DNA of 64,000 nt from Aphanomyces cochlioides (lineage: Eukaryota > Oomycota > Saprolegniomycetes > Saprolegniales > Verrucalvaceae), in contig JAHQRK010000006.1 of the NCBI GenBank assembly GCA_019828595.1, positions 2,790,001 through 2,854,000 on the forward strand, written 5' to 3'. Every line of letters begins with the position of its first letter. Within the stretch, counting starts at the first letter, position 1. Under the pieces are notes generated by a model, which made no database searches, was not told the DNA's origin, and was given only the letters and a program-made list of their open reading frames with translations. The translations under genes were made by a program, and so were the position numbers. Positions 42,233 to 52,738 of this stretch are shown here, in pieces.

Positions 42233-45200
42233 TTACACTTCTGAGTCAATCAAGATCCACTTGATACGGCGGAAGCACTTGCGGACAATTTCTTCCAAGA
42301 CGCCATATCGACCGCTGTACATGAGCAAGTTATGCATCAAACGAAGCTTGCCGCCGACGTGCCACAATCGTTTCTTTATGGCATTCAACTGTGCCGTCTT
42401 GAGACCAGACGGAATCACGTTTTCAACAAGCGTGCTCCATACATAGCCATCCAACGGTTCGTTCAATGGCACAGGCAAAACGAGGTCGGGGCAGTCGAGC
42501 TTTGAGACCTTATCATGTAGATCTTGGAGAATTGCCGTCACTTTGTCCCAAACAGCTTCTTGACCGGCAACGACAGTCAAAGGCGTTGCGTGGGCATACT
42601 CAGCATGGTATGGCTCGCGTCCAACAACACGAAGAAGCATGTTGAACAGTGCAAGCTGGTGGCCAATGTTGTCGCCAGGAACACGGCCAAATTCGGAAAG
42701 CATGAGCTCAAGAAGGTGGAAGATACCGATGGATTCGGCGACGTCCTTGCGGCATTCCCATACGAGGCGAGCGATCGAGGTATCAACGTTCAAATTGCCT
42801 AAAGGAATTTAGTGCCCACATTTGGCCTAAAAGTACGTACCAGAAGGTGAAAGAACACCGACAGCGGTCATGAAGGCCCGACTCTTGATCAAATAGTCTG
42901 AAATTTCTTCGCCACGCATGAAATGGGGGAGTGAATGCTTGGCCATGCGGTCGACAATTTGGTCTGTCACGACTGATGACAACAATGGCTGGAGGCACAA
43001 TGTTGGGTAGAGGTTGTGGCGATTGCCCTCGACGTTCGGAAGCAAACCTCGCATGAGTTGCTGCATGCGAGGCCAAGCAATACCAGAGAAGACGATGTTA
43101 CCTTGGCGATCGAGACCACGACGGCCTGCACGACCAGCCATTTGCTGCACCATGAGTGAACTCAAGTTTGGCGCATCTTCGCAAAAGCAACACGTACGGA
43201 AAGGCATGTTCACACCATAAGCCAATGCTTCATCTGAGAAGACAACTGCAAGGCGGCCTGCTTGGGCAAGCGATTGAACGATGCGCAAATAAGCGGCTGG
43301 AAGGTTTTCGTTGTAGATGGCTATACCTCGGCGAAGCGATCGAACAAGAGGGTGGCCATCGTCCGAGCTTTCCGATAGTTCACGGCGAAGTTGCCACTTG
43401 ATCTCTCGGAATTCAGACGCCGAGAGTCGGAAACCAGGGGGGGTCAAGACAAACTCTGGATGAGGGGCATAAATGTCAGGGGCATTAGATTCTTGAAATT
43501 CTTGCGCCTCACTTCACGCACGTTGAGCACACAAGATATATACTCAGACTTACCGTTCTTGTTCTTCTTGCAGAGATTTGCTCTTAGCTTGCGCTTTCTT
43601 GGCAACAGCTTGTTGTTTTTCCCATTCAGCATACTCTTCTTCGAGTTTTGAGCGATAGCCAGGGTACTTGGCATCCTGTGCGGCTTCAATACCAGCCAAG
43701 AGTTCATCAAAGATCTGGCGACAACGGACAGAGTCAAGCTGGAAACAAATGGAAGGAATTAGTGATTTGCCAACTAAGTCAAAGATCAGAGCAGTGATAT
43801 CAAGGTCCGTCGATTCGAGCTTCGAAAGACCCAAGTTGTTCAAAATGGTTTGAGTTTCAGTCGGATAATTCACTGCCAGCTGCTGAAGTCGAGCTTTGAC
43901 AACTTCTTCATACTGTTTGGATTCTAGAAGGGTAATGCGATGGCACATGGGTTGCAAAAAGTCGAGGTTGTCATCGTCATCTTTGTCATCGTCTTTTCCT
44001 TTCTTGGACTTCTTATCCTTGGAAGACTTATCGCTCTTGTCGCTCTTCTTTGACTTCTTTGGAGCAGCATCCGACGCGGCACTGCCATTCGAGACAGTGC
44101 TTTCAAAGTACTTTTCCGGCGCTAAATCCTCAATTTCTTCCTTGGGATAGACTTTTTGCATTTCAGTCCACAAAGCAAACGTATCGCGAGGGGTGAAGGC
44201 CAAGTCACCAGCTGCAAAGCCTTGGTCAACCAAGTAATCAATTGTGACTGCAGCACAGGGATGTAGCGGTACAACCTGCGTCTTTTGGAACACCATGCGT
44301 TGAAGGTTAATAAATCGGCCGCGGTATTCCAACAAATGGATCGGGTTGGGGTGAAACCCTCGCCACCATTCAACAACCTTCGTGGCATTGCCAATGGTAG
44401 CAGATAGGGCAAGGAATGGACAAGACATAGCCTTGCAAATGCGTTCAAGCGCATCGCCTTCTTCGCCGTTCAAATCGTGAACTTCATCAAAAACGCAATA
44501 TTGGAAATCGTAGCTACAGAAGCCATAAATCAATACGCGAGATAGATTGAGGCACAAACCCAATATCCAGTAGCGCAGATTCCACAGCAGCAGGCGTACC
44601 GACGCAAATGCGGAAACCTTCTGGCAAAAACACAGTGCCTTTGGTCACTAAGGCAACGGTGCCCTTGACCATGGCTTGAAACAACGCAGCGACTTGCCAC
44701 ACGAGCGGCTCAGTTGGAGCCAAAAAGAGCACTTTGCCCCCAATGACCGATACATACGATGACAAAACCTATAAAAATGTGAGAGGTACAAGGACAACCT
44801 TGGGATCTACCGTCTTGCCACTACTGGTTGGTGCGCACACGACAACAGAGTGATTTTGGTCAATGTGCGTCAAAACTTCCTTTTGCCATGAGTCCAAGAT
44901 AAACTTGTTCATGTGATGCAAATTGAGAGGTGGCAGGCGATCGCTCATTTCGGTGAGCTGGAAAGGAATGAGCAGTTTGTCTTTGAGGAAATCCATGGTC
45001 TTCTTCGCATATTTCTTGTATTTTTTGTGCACCGCGACTTCGTCCTCTGACAATGCTTTGTTCATGTGCTGGATTTCCCAAAGAGTGTCGACAGCATCGA
45101 TGTAGTTTTTCTTGGCGAGAAACTCCTTTTTGATTTCGTAGAGCTGCTTCATGCGGCCAGCAGCGGTTGCCATCTTCATGTCCATAAGATTGACATATTT

Positions 45201-45518
45201 CGCATTGCTGAGTTTTTCTTCATCTTGTTTTGCCTTCTTGTCCTCAAGGTCTTTGGCAAGTTGCAAGCGAATCAAATCGGCCTTTTTCAACACGGGTGCT
45301 TTCTTCTCCTTCTTGTCCTTTTTACCCTTGTCGGCTGCGCTGTCTCCTTTCTTTGGTCCATCATCTGCTGCCTGGGCGGGCTCTTCTGGCCACAAATTCG
45401 TCGGGTTGAATGCATTCGTAGGAGCCAAGTCTCGGAGAATCACGGGAATTCGTTCCGGAAAGATCTTGTGCCAGTTCACATCGTACATGCCATCTCTGCT
45501 CATCTTGGTCGTTGGCAA
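42233..45518 (-). CDS. DDX60/Ski2-like DExH RNA helicase
   Basis: Exons from 45518 to 42233. The N-terminus has Lys-rich runs (KGKKDKKEKKAPVLKK) and helical sequence. Helicase motifs in order: I (CAPTSSGKT, split from the next exon by a 42-nt intron, 44769-44810), Ia (FLAPTEPL), Ib (VGTPAAVE), II (FDEVHDL), III (LALSATIG), then FTPRDTF, IV-V (VVFSDEALAYGVNMP) and VI (QQMAGRAGRRGLD). A Lys/Asp low-complexity block (KSKKSDKSDKSSKDKKSKKG) interrupts domain 2, as in DDX60 proteins. DEVH with GRAGRRGLD is typical of the Ski2/DDX60 branch, cytoplasmic RNA helicases linked to RNA decay and, in animals, antiviral sensing. No breaks seen. Confidence 0.88.
44769..44810 (-). other. 42-nt intron in the helicase
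   Basis: On the minus strand GTAGATCCCAAGG...TTTTTATAG. Removal joins GGCAAGACG to GTTTTGTCA (GKT to VLSS), directly after Walker A. Confidence 0.75.
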
Positions 45519-45888
45519 AGACGATTTCTGTTTTTAGCTCCCACCGCGACGCCCTCCCCAAGGAACCAATCATTCTCTTTCCCTTGGCCAATCATATTGT
45601 ACAATCTCTTTGAGATTTACATTAAAAAGATACGCCATTACGTTGGAATTTGTATTTATTTTTAAAAGAAAAATAATCAAAAATTTTTAAAAAATAAAAT
45701 TTATATATATAAATAAGACAAAAAATTCTTTTGTGTATTTTTTTTTTATAGTTCTACAAATATATTTTGATGAAAAAATAAATACATACCAATTTTTTTG
45801 CGAATTTATCAATGATGAATCATTGGACTCTGGGAGGTGCGGGAAATCATGAAATTTAACAGAAATTTTATTAAAATTCTCCATAATA
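45519..45888. other. AT-rich upstream region of the helicase gene
   Basis: Contains extended A/T runs around 45.65-45.80 kb. No gene recognised. Confidence 0.5.
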
Positions 45889-45891
45889 TAA

Positions 45892-46447
45892 GGGCGGGTC
45901 TGGATGCCACCAAAAATGGCATAAAAATGCCAAAATATGCCATAATTCGAAATATGCCATAATTTTCAATTTTGACTGTCTGGATGGCACCTTCTCAAAG
46001 AATTTTGTGTCACAATTTTCTGGAGTTTTGGCCAAATTATGCCATAAAAAAATGGACCAAATTGGTCTATTTTTTTATGACATATATTCGTCATGAACGC
46101 ACTGATAGAGTCAAGCTTGAGATTCAGCTTGTCATCTCTACAAAAATACACGCACACACTATATATTATCACTGTTGCATGTTCTGACACTCTGAGAAGC
46201 GACAGTGATCGAGCCTTGCTCATCTCTGGCTCCTTTCAAAGTTTCCGGTAGGAAGTGACTGACACAGCAATCGTCTGTACCGGTTATGTTGAAGATTCTT
46301 GTGGGCCACAAGTTGTGGCATCCAGACAAATAACAAGTTCTCCAACTATTCCATTTTAAATTTTGAATTTGGAACTTTGGAAAATTTTTGCAAAATGTCA
46401 TTTCAGTTTTATGGAATAAAAAAATTGATGGGCATCCAGACCAGCCC
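45892..46447. mobile_element. MITE (556 bp), itself carrying an inner MITE
   Basis: Ends GGGCGGGTCTGGATGCC and GGCATCCAGACCAGCCC are inverted repeats with one mismatch. TAA precedes the left end and TCA follows the right, so the duplication has one change or the element has recombined. Non-coding. Terminal core GTCTGG is shared with the MITE at 37.4 kb. Confidence 0.65.
45975..46330. mobile_element. Inner MITE nested in the preceding one
   Basis: GTCTGGATGGCACC (45978) and GGCATCCAGAC (ends 46327) form a second inverted pair inside the outer element, about 350 bp apart. This suggests insertion of one family member into another; borders are approximate. Confidence 0.45.
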
Positions 46448-46514
46448 TCAAAGTTTTTTATAGAGGTTTTTTTCAAGTTTCTGTACTTTCCCAAAAAACT
46501 TGCAAAATGCTTTA

Positions 46515-46531
46515 GGGCTGGTCTGGATGCC
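46515..46531 (+). mobile_element. Solo MITE terminus GGGCTGGTCTGGATGCC
   Basis: The same terminal sequence as the MITE ending at 46447, preceded by TTA, but no partner end was found downstream before or after the Tc1-like gene. Confidence 0.5.
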
Positions 46532-46700
46532 CATACTTTGATTGGGTGTATTTTGCGTCATTCAATTCGGCGGGAAACAAGAGATATGAGTGCTGAAAGT
46601 CAAATATTCAGAGAAATTTGGAGCAGGAGGACCCGGTGAGGGCTCACTATTACATCTAACATATCGAATACTCATCTCGATTAACGAACAACATCGCATC

Positions 46701-48098
46701 ATGCCCCAACCAAGCCACAAGCCACGGAAACTCTCTGGACCTCGCGCAATCACGCGCCGAAATCTCACCAACGACGAGAGGTTTGCCGCATATCAGATGC
46801 TCCTTCAACGGTCGTATCACGGAAAGCTTGTGCGCGGTGCATTCAGCAAGATATCCCGAATGTTCGAGTGCCATTGGAGCACAATATCTCGTCTTTGGTC
46901 TCGTGGAAGAGACTCTCTTACTGATGGCAACCTCGTCGCAGACATCGCCGCCAAACGGAAAGGTAAAACCCGTGAAAACTTATATTTATTGATAAACTAT
47001 GGAAATTCACGAGTATAAATTTCTAAAGGACTATTTTTCTAGGTAATTGTGGAGCCAAAAAACGACGAAGTGCAGAAGAGATTGAGAAGACAATCAAGGA
47101 CGTCGCTCTGGAAGACCGTCAAACTCTGCGACTGTTGGCTACGAAGTCTGGCATCCCGAAGACATCCATTGTGCGGCATATGAAAGAGACCTCAAGGCTC
47201 CGTGGACGAACAAGTCGGGTGAAACCCTTGCTGACTCCTCTCAACCAAGAATTGCGAGTTCGACATGCAGTGAACCTCCTTCAACCACAGTCGAATGGAA
47301 ATCATATTTTCGCCAACATGCATGATTTTGTGCATGTTGATGAGAAATGGTTCTATGCGAAGGAGGTTCTATGCCTATGACAACGAGTCTTTGCCCTTCC
47401 GTCCTGCCAAGTCAACCAAGTTTATCACGAAGGCCATATTTTTGGCGGCTGTTTCTCGACCTCGTTACGATCCTGACAAGAAACAAGTTTTCAACGGCAA
47501 GATCGGCATTTGGCCCTTCGTGACCCGTATCCCCGCTGCAAGATCAAGCAAAAATCGTTCAAGAGGCACCATGGTGACGGCTCCTCGACCTGTGGACGCA
47601 GTTGCGTATCGTGAAATGGTCTTGAAGAAAGTTATTCCAGCGATTCAAGCGAAAATGCCTCGAAATGCGACTATTGTGACAGTCGAACAGGACAACGCCA
47701 GCCCGCACAAATGCATCACCACCGATGAACTTCGTCGGTGCGGCATATCGGGCATCGAAATTGCAAGTCAGCCTGCAAATAGCCCTGACTTCAACGTGCT
47801 AGATTTAGGAATTTTTAATTCTATTCAATCTCTTCAGCAGCGAAAGATTTCTCGTACGATCGACGAGCTCATTTCTGCTGTTGAAACAGCTTTTTTTGTA
47901 TTGCCGGCAAAGACGATCAGCAAATCATTCATTACTCTTCAGAAGGTAATGGAATCGTTAATGCAAGACAAAGGGGGAAACAATTATAAGCTCCCTCATT
48001 TGAAGAAAGACGCTTCCAAGATGAAGGATTCTTTCAACCTTCAATGCGATTCCTCAATCTATCGTCAAGCAATTGATCAACTGAATTGTCAACTTTAA
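46701..48098 (+). pseudogene. Tc1-like DDD transposase, one frameshift
   Basis: Start ATG 46701 (MPQPSHKPRK). Exon 1 has an HTH-like FSKISRMFECHWSTISRLW. An 80-nt intron (46963-47042, GTAAAACC...TTTCTAG) joins KRKG to NCGAKKRR. A second HTH (RLLATKSGIPKTSIVRHMK) precedes the catalytic core: FVHVDEKWFYAKE (Asp 1), VEQDNASPHK (Asp 2), ANSPDFNVLDLGIFNSIQ (Asp 3). A one-base shift near 47365 splits the protein between Asp 1 and Asp 2. Otherwise all motifs are intact, so it decayed recently. It is related to, but distinct from, the copy at 10.5 kb (same GGNNYxLxH end). Confidence 0.8.
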
Positions 48099-48588
48099 GT
48101 TGACTTTCATAAAATGAGAAACCCAATTAAATTTGATGAGTGATTTATAAGTTTATAGGGTTCAATACAAACTTCTATATATTTTTGTCATGCTCGAATA
48201 CTTTATTCAAGTGAAAAGTGTACAACAAATAATGCGGACCGGAGTAGTATTCAGGAACACTTCATGAAGACAGAAGCAAAAAAACTTGAAGTTTTTTTAG
48301 ATCTTGATTGTTTTTTTGAAGCCAAAGATGATTTTTTTTTTTAAGTTTTTTTAACTTTCCAAGCAAAAAAACTACATTCAAACTATTTTAATCCTCGGTT
48401 TTATTGAATTTCCTTGTAGACTTTACTTATAGCTACAGTAGTCAGGGAACCTCAAACTCTGATAAATTCTGGTAGGAATTAATCGAACACAAGTATTAAA
48501 TTTGAAAGTGTTATACATGGGTAACAACAGCATCTGATTGGTTAAAATACGATATGGTGCCATGAAAAATCAGCTCGGATCGTAAAAT
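48099..48588. other. AT-rich, no gene recognised
   Basis: Contains long T runs and no motif that I can name. Confidence 0.45.
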
Positions 48589-48970
48589 GGACCTTATAAT
48601 CGGAATCAGGAGGGGGTTCCCTGAGCATCCGATCACGAATTTGGGTTGCCTTGACACGGATAGTATGTCCGCTAAATATAGGGATTCTCCATTCCTCACA
48701 CTTTTGAATCCATGACATTAACTGTTTCTCCAGCAGTGGGAGATTTGCTTAGTGTGCAGTTTTGTGGGATGGATGGACGGCTTGTATATTGTCTTTGCTG
48801 TTAAGCCAGCGCGACATAGTTGACTTTGCTGGGTCGCGTGGAAGCCCGAACGTATTGCGAGCCCATCGTCGCAATTCAAGTCCTTTCATGGCTGGGTTGG
48901 ACTCATGGTGTCTTATCAATGTCCACTTTTCCTCAATTGTAAGTCGCAATCGCGTGGCTTGTGATGGCAT
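48589..48970 (-). pseudogene. CENP-B/Tigger-type DNA-binding fragment
   Basis: Minus strand: RLRLTIEEKWTLIRHHESNP, ELRRWARNTFGLPRDPAKST, MSRWL is a CENP-B N-terminal HTH. After an in-frame TAA near 48753 the same frame continues NLPLLEKQLMSWIQKCEEWR, GHTIRVKATQIRDRM, the second (Tc5-type) HTH. No DDE domain follows. It is a DNA-binding stub of a pogo/Tigger element with one nonsense change. Confidence 0.65.
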
Positions 48971-49556
48971 TCGTCGTCACGATTCCCTCGATTCAAATTT
49001 TTGAAAAACCTCTGATATCTTATACTTGCATCGCTGATAGTCATTATTAATTAACTAAGGTTATTGATTTTCACTGGGTTCACTATTGCGGGGGATTGCT
49101 GTATAAGTTTCGCCAAAAATCAATCGCAACAGACAGCATCTTCACTAGTTTTTTTAGCGTCAAGTTAGAAGTGAAAAAACTTTGCAAAAAGTTTCTTACA
49201 CAAACGATCGGGAAAATCTTAATAAAAATATTGACGAAATATTTTAAAATTTTGACATAATTTTTTATAAATTTTGATTTTTTTTAATTCCCGCATCTCC
49301 CTGTCAGAGTAACGCGCCGAAATCTCCATAAGTGAGATCTCTTATAGTTGGAAATGAGAGGTAAGGAAGAAGAGTCTCTTGACTATCGTCGTCGATATTA
49401 TTTTGCTTTCACTTCTTGGGGCATGCCTCAATTGCTTCTTCTCTAATGTGTCTAGCACCTACCTCGCTCGTAGCCTGTTTAATAAATAACTCAATTGATA
49501 TTTTCATGTTCACCTTATTGTTTTTTCTGCGATGATTTTTCTGTGATGGATTAGGA
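48971..49556. other. No gene recognised
   Basis: AT-rich sequence, no motif found. It may include the left flank of the PIF-like element that follows. Confidence 0.4.
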
Positions 49557-49752
49557 AAGTCGATATGAAAGAGAACGACTGGCTTCTAAGAAAAAAGATC
49601 TTGCGCTGGAATACAAGGAGAAGTATCATGAGCAAATGAAAGGCGTGAAATACGTAGACCGAGTGCAAGCAGCGAGAGGAATATCGAAAACAAATTTCAC
49701 AAATGATGACACTTCTTCTAGATGCATGGGAGAAATCTCAGTCATATTAGAC
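49557..49752 (+). pseudogene. C-terminal stub of a PIF accessory (Myb-like) protein
   Basis: ESRYERERLASKKKDLALEY, KEKYHEQMK and, after a shift, EYRKQISQMMTLLLDAWEKS then a stop. A charged coiled coil ending this way is typical of the second protein of PIF/Harbinger elements. It converges on the transposase 90 bases away, the normal layout. Confidence 0.45.
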
Positions 49753-49842
49753 AATCATAATTTGACGTCAACGTAATTACAGCCCTATGCCAGTCTCATT
49801 TGAATCGCGTGTCAAATTGTGCAAGTCTCATTATGGACTTAT

Positions 49843-50982
49843 CTACTCTGATGGATTCGAAAGGATTTCATTTAGTGGGGATGGCTTCAGATCAAAGAAG
49901 GAGCTGATTTTTTTTTGGTTGCCTTCATTATGGCAGCAGTCACAATTTGTAAGGAACATTGCAATCGATATAACTTTCCCAACACTCTGCAGCATGATCT
50001 TTTGTTGCATCTTGAAAGTTACAAATGACCACAAACTTTTCACACGTGCAAACCACCACTCAACAGATTGGCGAACCGTGCTCATTGTGTTGATAAACTG
50101 TGTTTCCTGAGCAGTTAGAGAATTACCTTTATAACCAGAGAAAATCCATTTAAGAACACCATAGACAGGATCGCCGTACAAGTAGTGACCTTCAGAAACG
50201 TCCGACCTACCATTTAGATAAGCCACCAACTTGCTCTCACGAAGCATTGTTGTATCATGACGTGATCCCTCAAGTGGGCCCCAAAAGTGAATGCATAAGC
50301 CATCTGGAGAGGTGACTGGTTGAAAATTCAAGCAATGTCTTCTCTTATGGCCACTGTAAATAAGCCTTTGTAAATCACGAAATTCAGACTGATTGGTTTG
50401 ATCGATTCGACAAGTCTCAAATTTGCTTCCATCTATAAAGCCAAACAAACATGACACTGGGGATCCCTTGTCTGCAATAGCTTGAGCATATAATTGTAAC
50501 CTTGACTTTGTAATTTGGCAAAAGTATATGGTGTCGTGCCATTTAGAGTACAAGAAGTTGCTCGTGCAATTAAAAATACGACATAATGCTTCACGAGATC
50601 GACCAAAGGTGTCCATCATATCGCAATAGCGCTTTGGATAGCATAGTCTGTGTAATACAATACATAAAGCCTCAGCTGCATGGAAAGAATCTCGACCAGA
50701 AGTAATTACCACTGCTGGAAGTCGTAGACAGTGCACAAACTTTAGAATGCCATCGTAATCAAAGCGAAACTTGAGCTTGAGATCTGCGTTATTCAAAGAA
50801 TTCAAGTCAAAACGAACGTCTGGTGTACGTGGACGCTCAACAGCGACCATCAGCAAGAGCAGGAGACGACGACGACGCACAGGCTTCATGTAGCGAGAAG
50901 ACTTCATGATGTCAACAAGCTCGAGGACAGTCAGCATGGTAATCACAAAATTAATCGTCAGGTCATATGATATTACGGGCAT
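49843..50982 (-). CDS. PIF-like DDE_Tnp_4 transposase, open frame
   Basis: 379 residues, uninterrupted (a start at the Met of MLTVLELVDIM, 15 residues in, is equally likely). Motifs: an HTH-like LCYPKRYCDMMDTFGRSREA, FGFIDGSKFETCRI (Asp 1), RDLQRLIYSGHKRRHCLNFQ, FWGPLEGSRHDTTMLRES, YLYGDPVYGVLKW (Asp 2), SVEWWFARVKSLW (Glu). The catalytic triad is complete. This branch differs from the Harbinger at 52.7 kb. Its partner protein survives only as a stub. Terminal repeats were not found, so mobility is doubtful, although the enzyme could act in trans. Confidence 0.85.
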   Translation of the reverse strand: MPVISYDLTINFVITMLTVLELVDIMKSSRYMKPVRRRRLLLLLMVAVERPRTPDVRFDLNSLNNADLKLKFRFDYDGILKFVHCLRLPAVVITSGRDSFHAAEALCIVLHRLCYPKRYCDMMDTFGRSREALCRIFNCTSNFLYSKWHDTIYFCQITKSRLQLYAQAIADKGSPVSCLFGFIDGSKFETCRIDQTNQSEFRDLQRLIYSGHKRRHCLNFQPVTSPDGLCIHFWGPLEGSRHDTTMLRESKLVAYLNGRSDVSEGHYLYGDPVYGVLKWIFSGYKGNSLTAQETQFINTMSTVRQSVEWWFARVKSLWSFVTFKMQQKIMLQSVGKVISIAMFLTNCDCCHNEGNQKKISSFFDLKPSPLNEILSNPSE

Positions 50983-51029
50983 GGATTCAATCTATCTATC
51001 GCGAAACCACCCCAAAATCACCCGTGAAT

Positions 51030-51069
51030 GTGTCCGTGTCCGTGAGAAAATTGTGACGGACACGGACAC
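51030..51069. repeat. Perfect 14-bp inverted repeat (hairpin)
   Basis: GTGTCCGTGTCCGT (51030-51043), a 12-base loop, then ACGGACACGGACAC (51056-51069). The arms are themselves made of a GTGTCC/GGACAC tandem. It lies upstream of the PIF-like transposase. Confidence 0.75.
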
Positions 51070-51640
51070 GGATGGATTTGCGAAATCTGCCTAATACTAA
51101 TGAGAACGTGATCATGTTATACAAAATTCACTTGGCTCCATGCTATCCACCAGTGAAACCTGTACTCTCTTGTAGTGGCGCAAGTACATGCCTCAGAACT
51201 GTCGGATTCATTTATTAATCTTAATGAGTCCACAATTAAGTGGCAGAGTTCATGTCAAACGGTTTCATTAAGCAAACGATACTCAAACCGTTTAAGAAGT
51301 ATTACAACTTTAGTGCTATAAGGTGTCTGCGGTCTCTATTAAGGGCCTCTTTCGAGTATATCCCCAAATACAACTCAGCCAATCAGAAGTCTCCGAGTCG
51401 TCGTGTTTTGCAAAATACGACGGCGAGTCATTATTGGGTCGTTATTGGCACTGTTTATATAAACTGGCACACTGCACAGATATTACATCCACCAAATTTC
51501 GACGACAATATAACGGCACCATTACTTGGTCGCGCATTTTTGATGTCCAATAACGATAGTGCTCGAAAGAGCCCTAAACTTTCGGTGGAGAAATATGTAA
51601 AACAAACCTTGCTCCATTTAATTAATTACTTCGCTTTAAG
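51070..51640. other. No gene recognised
   Basis: A second, 9-bp inverted repeat (AAACGGTTT at about 51257 / AAACCGTTT at about 51284). An open frame 51240-51656 (138 residues) shows no domain. The stretch ends at the TAA flanking the Harbinger. Confidence 0.4.
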
Positions 51641-51896
51641 AGGCAATTCCAAGTAAAATTGTGTTTGAAACACAAATCACAACGAAAACACGAGCTCATC
51701 GTTGTTTTGTCATTATTTTGTCGTCTTTTGGTCGTGTTTTGGTTTTGGGTCTGATTGGTTCATCATGGTTAGTGGTGAACTTGTTGTGCTTGTACATCTC
51801 GTTTCTGGCCACTGCATGCTTGAATAGCTTCATATGATTAGTTAAAAGAGTCCAATGATATGCTGCTATTCATAATTCCAAGGCAGCAGTGTTGGA

Positions 51897-52701
51897 ATGT
51901 CCTCGAAAGGCAAGACCAAAGCGCTGACAAAAAAGGAGCTGGCGGAGCGGCTTGCTCGGCTAGAGGCCGCAAGTGTTGCTTCAGTCCAAGCCAAACAAGA
52001 AACGCCATTGCCCTCCACTAGCGAGAAGAAAACAGTATGGACAACTGATATGGTGTTAAGAGCTCCTCGAGCTTCGTTTGCGCACGTTTGATCAGTCTTT
52101 TCGAGGCTCGAAAAGCAACCAACAACTTTCCATTCTCTGGGGAAAAATTGCCATGCGTCTCAGTACATCCGCTGGAGTTGCCGTCACACATGCTGCAGCG
52201 AAAGCAAAGTATCACAGTTTGAAGCAAGAGTATTCACGAATTCGTGTATCTGAACAATCGACTGGCAACAATGTGGAAATTAGTCCTATCTACCCTGCCT
52301 ACTGGGACCATGTTGTCGAGTATCTGGGCGATAAGCGTGGACTTGAACACATCGAGTTTGGATCAAGTGGGACTGTTGTCGACGAAGGGCAGCCGCAGGA
52401 TGTTCTAAACGAAATTGCTGGCAGTGAGTCGTCCGCCTCATCAAAGAGACAGGAAAAGCGTCGAAAGACAGAGTCATCAAGTGTGGCAAACGGTCTTGTT
52501 CAACTGGGCGAAACGTTAGCAAAAGGATTGGTTGATGCTCTTGGAAATGGTGCATTGCCATCAAGTGAGAAAATTGACACTTTGGTTGAGAAGCTGGAAG
52601 AGTAAAAAAAGATCCACTCTGCACTTTTGGAGAATATTGTCCAAGGCAATGCTATTCAGCGTGAACTACTATGTCACCTTCAGCGCATGAATAACTGTTA
52701 A
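51897..52701 (+). pseudogene. Harbinger Myb/SANT-like accessory protein, frameshifted
   Basis: MSSKGKTKALTKKELAERL opens with a coiled coil. The trihelix/Myb-like domain follows after a one-base shift near 52055 (VWTTDM, then ELLELRLRTFDQSFRGSKSN, WGKIAMRL, HAAAKAKYHSLKQEYSRIR). Then come a Ser-rich linker, a nuclear-localisation-like KRQEKRRK and a C-terminal helix. An in-frame TAA at 52603-52605 precedes a further 31 residues (KKIHSALLENIVQ...) to TAA 52699-52701. In this family the protein binds the transposase and brings it to the nucleus and the element ends. Confidence 0.7.
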
Positions 52702-52738
52702 CGATAATATCACACTCTCTCATGACCTTACATGTCAT

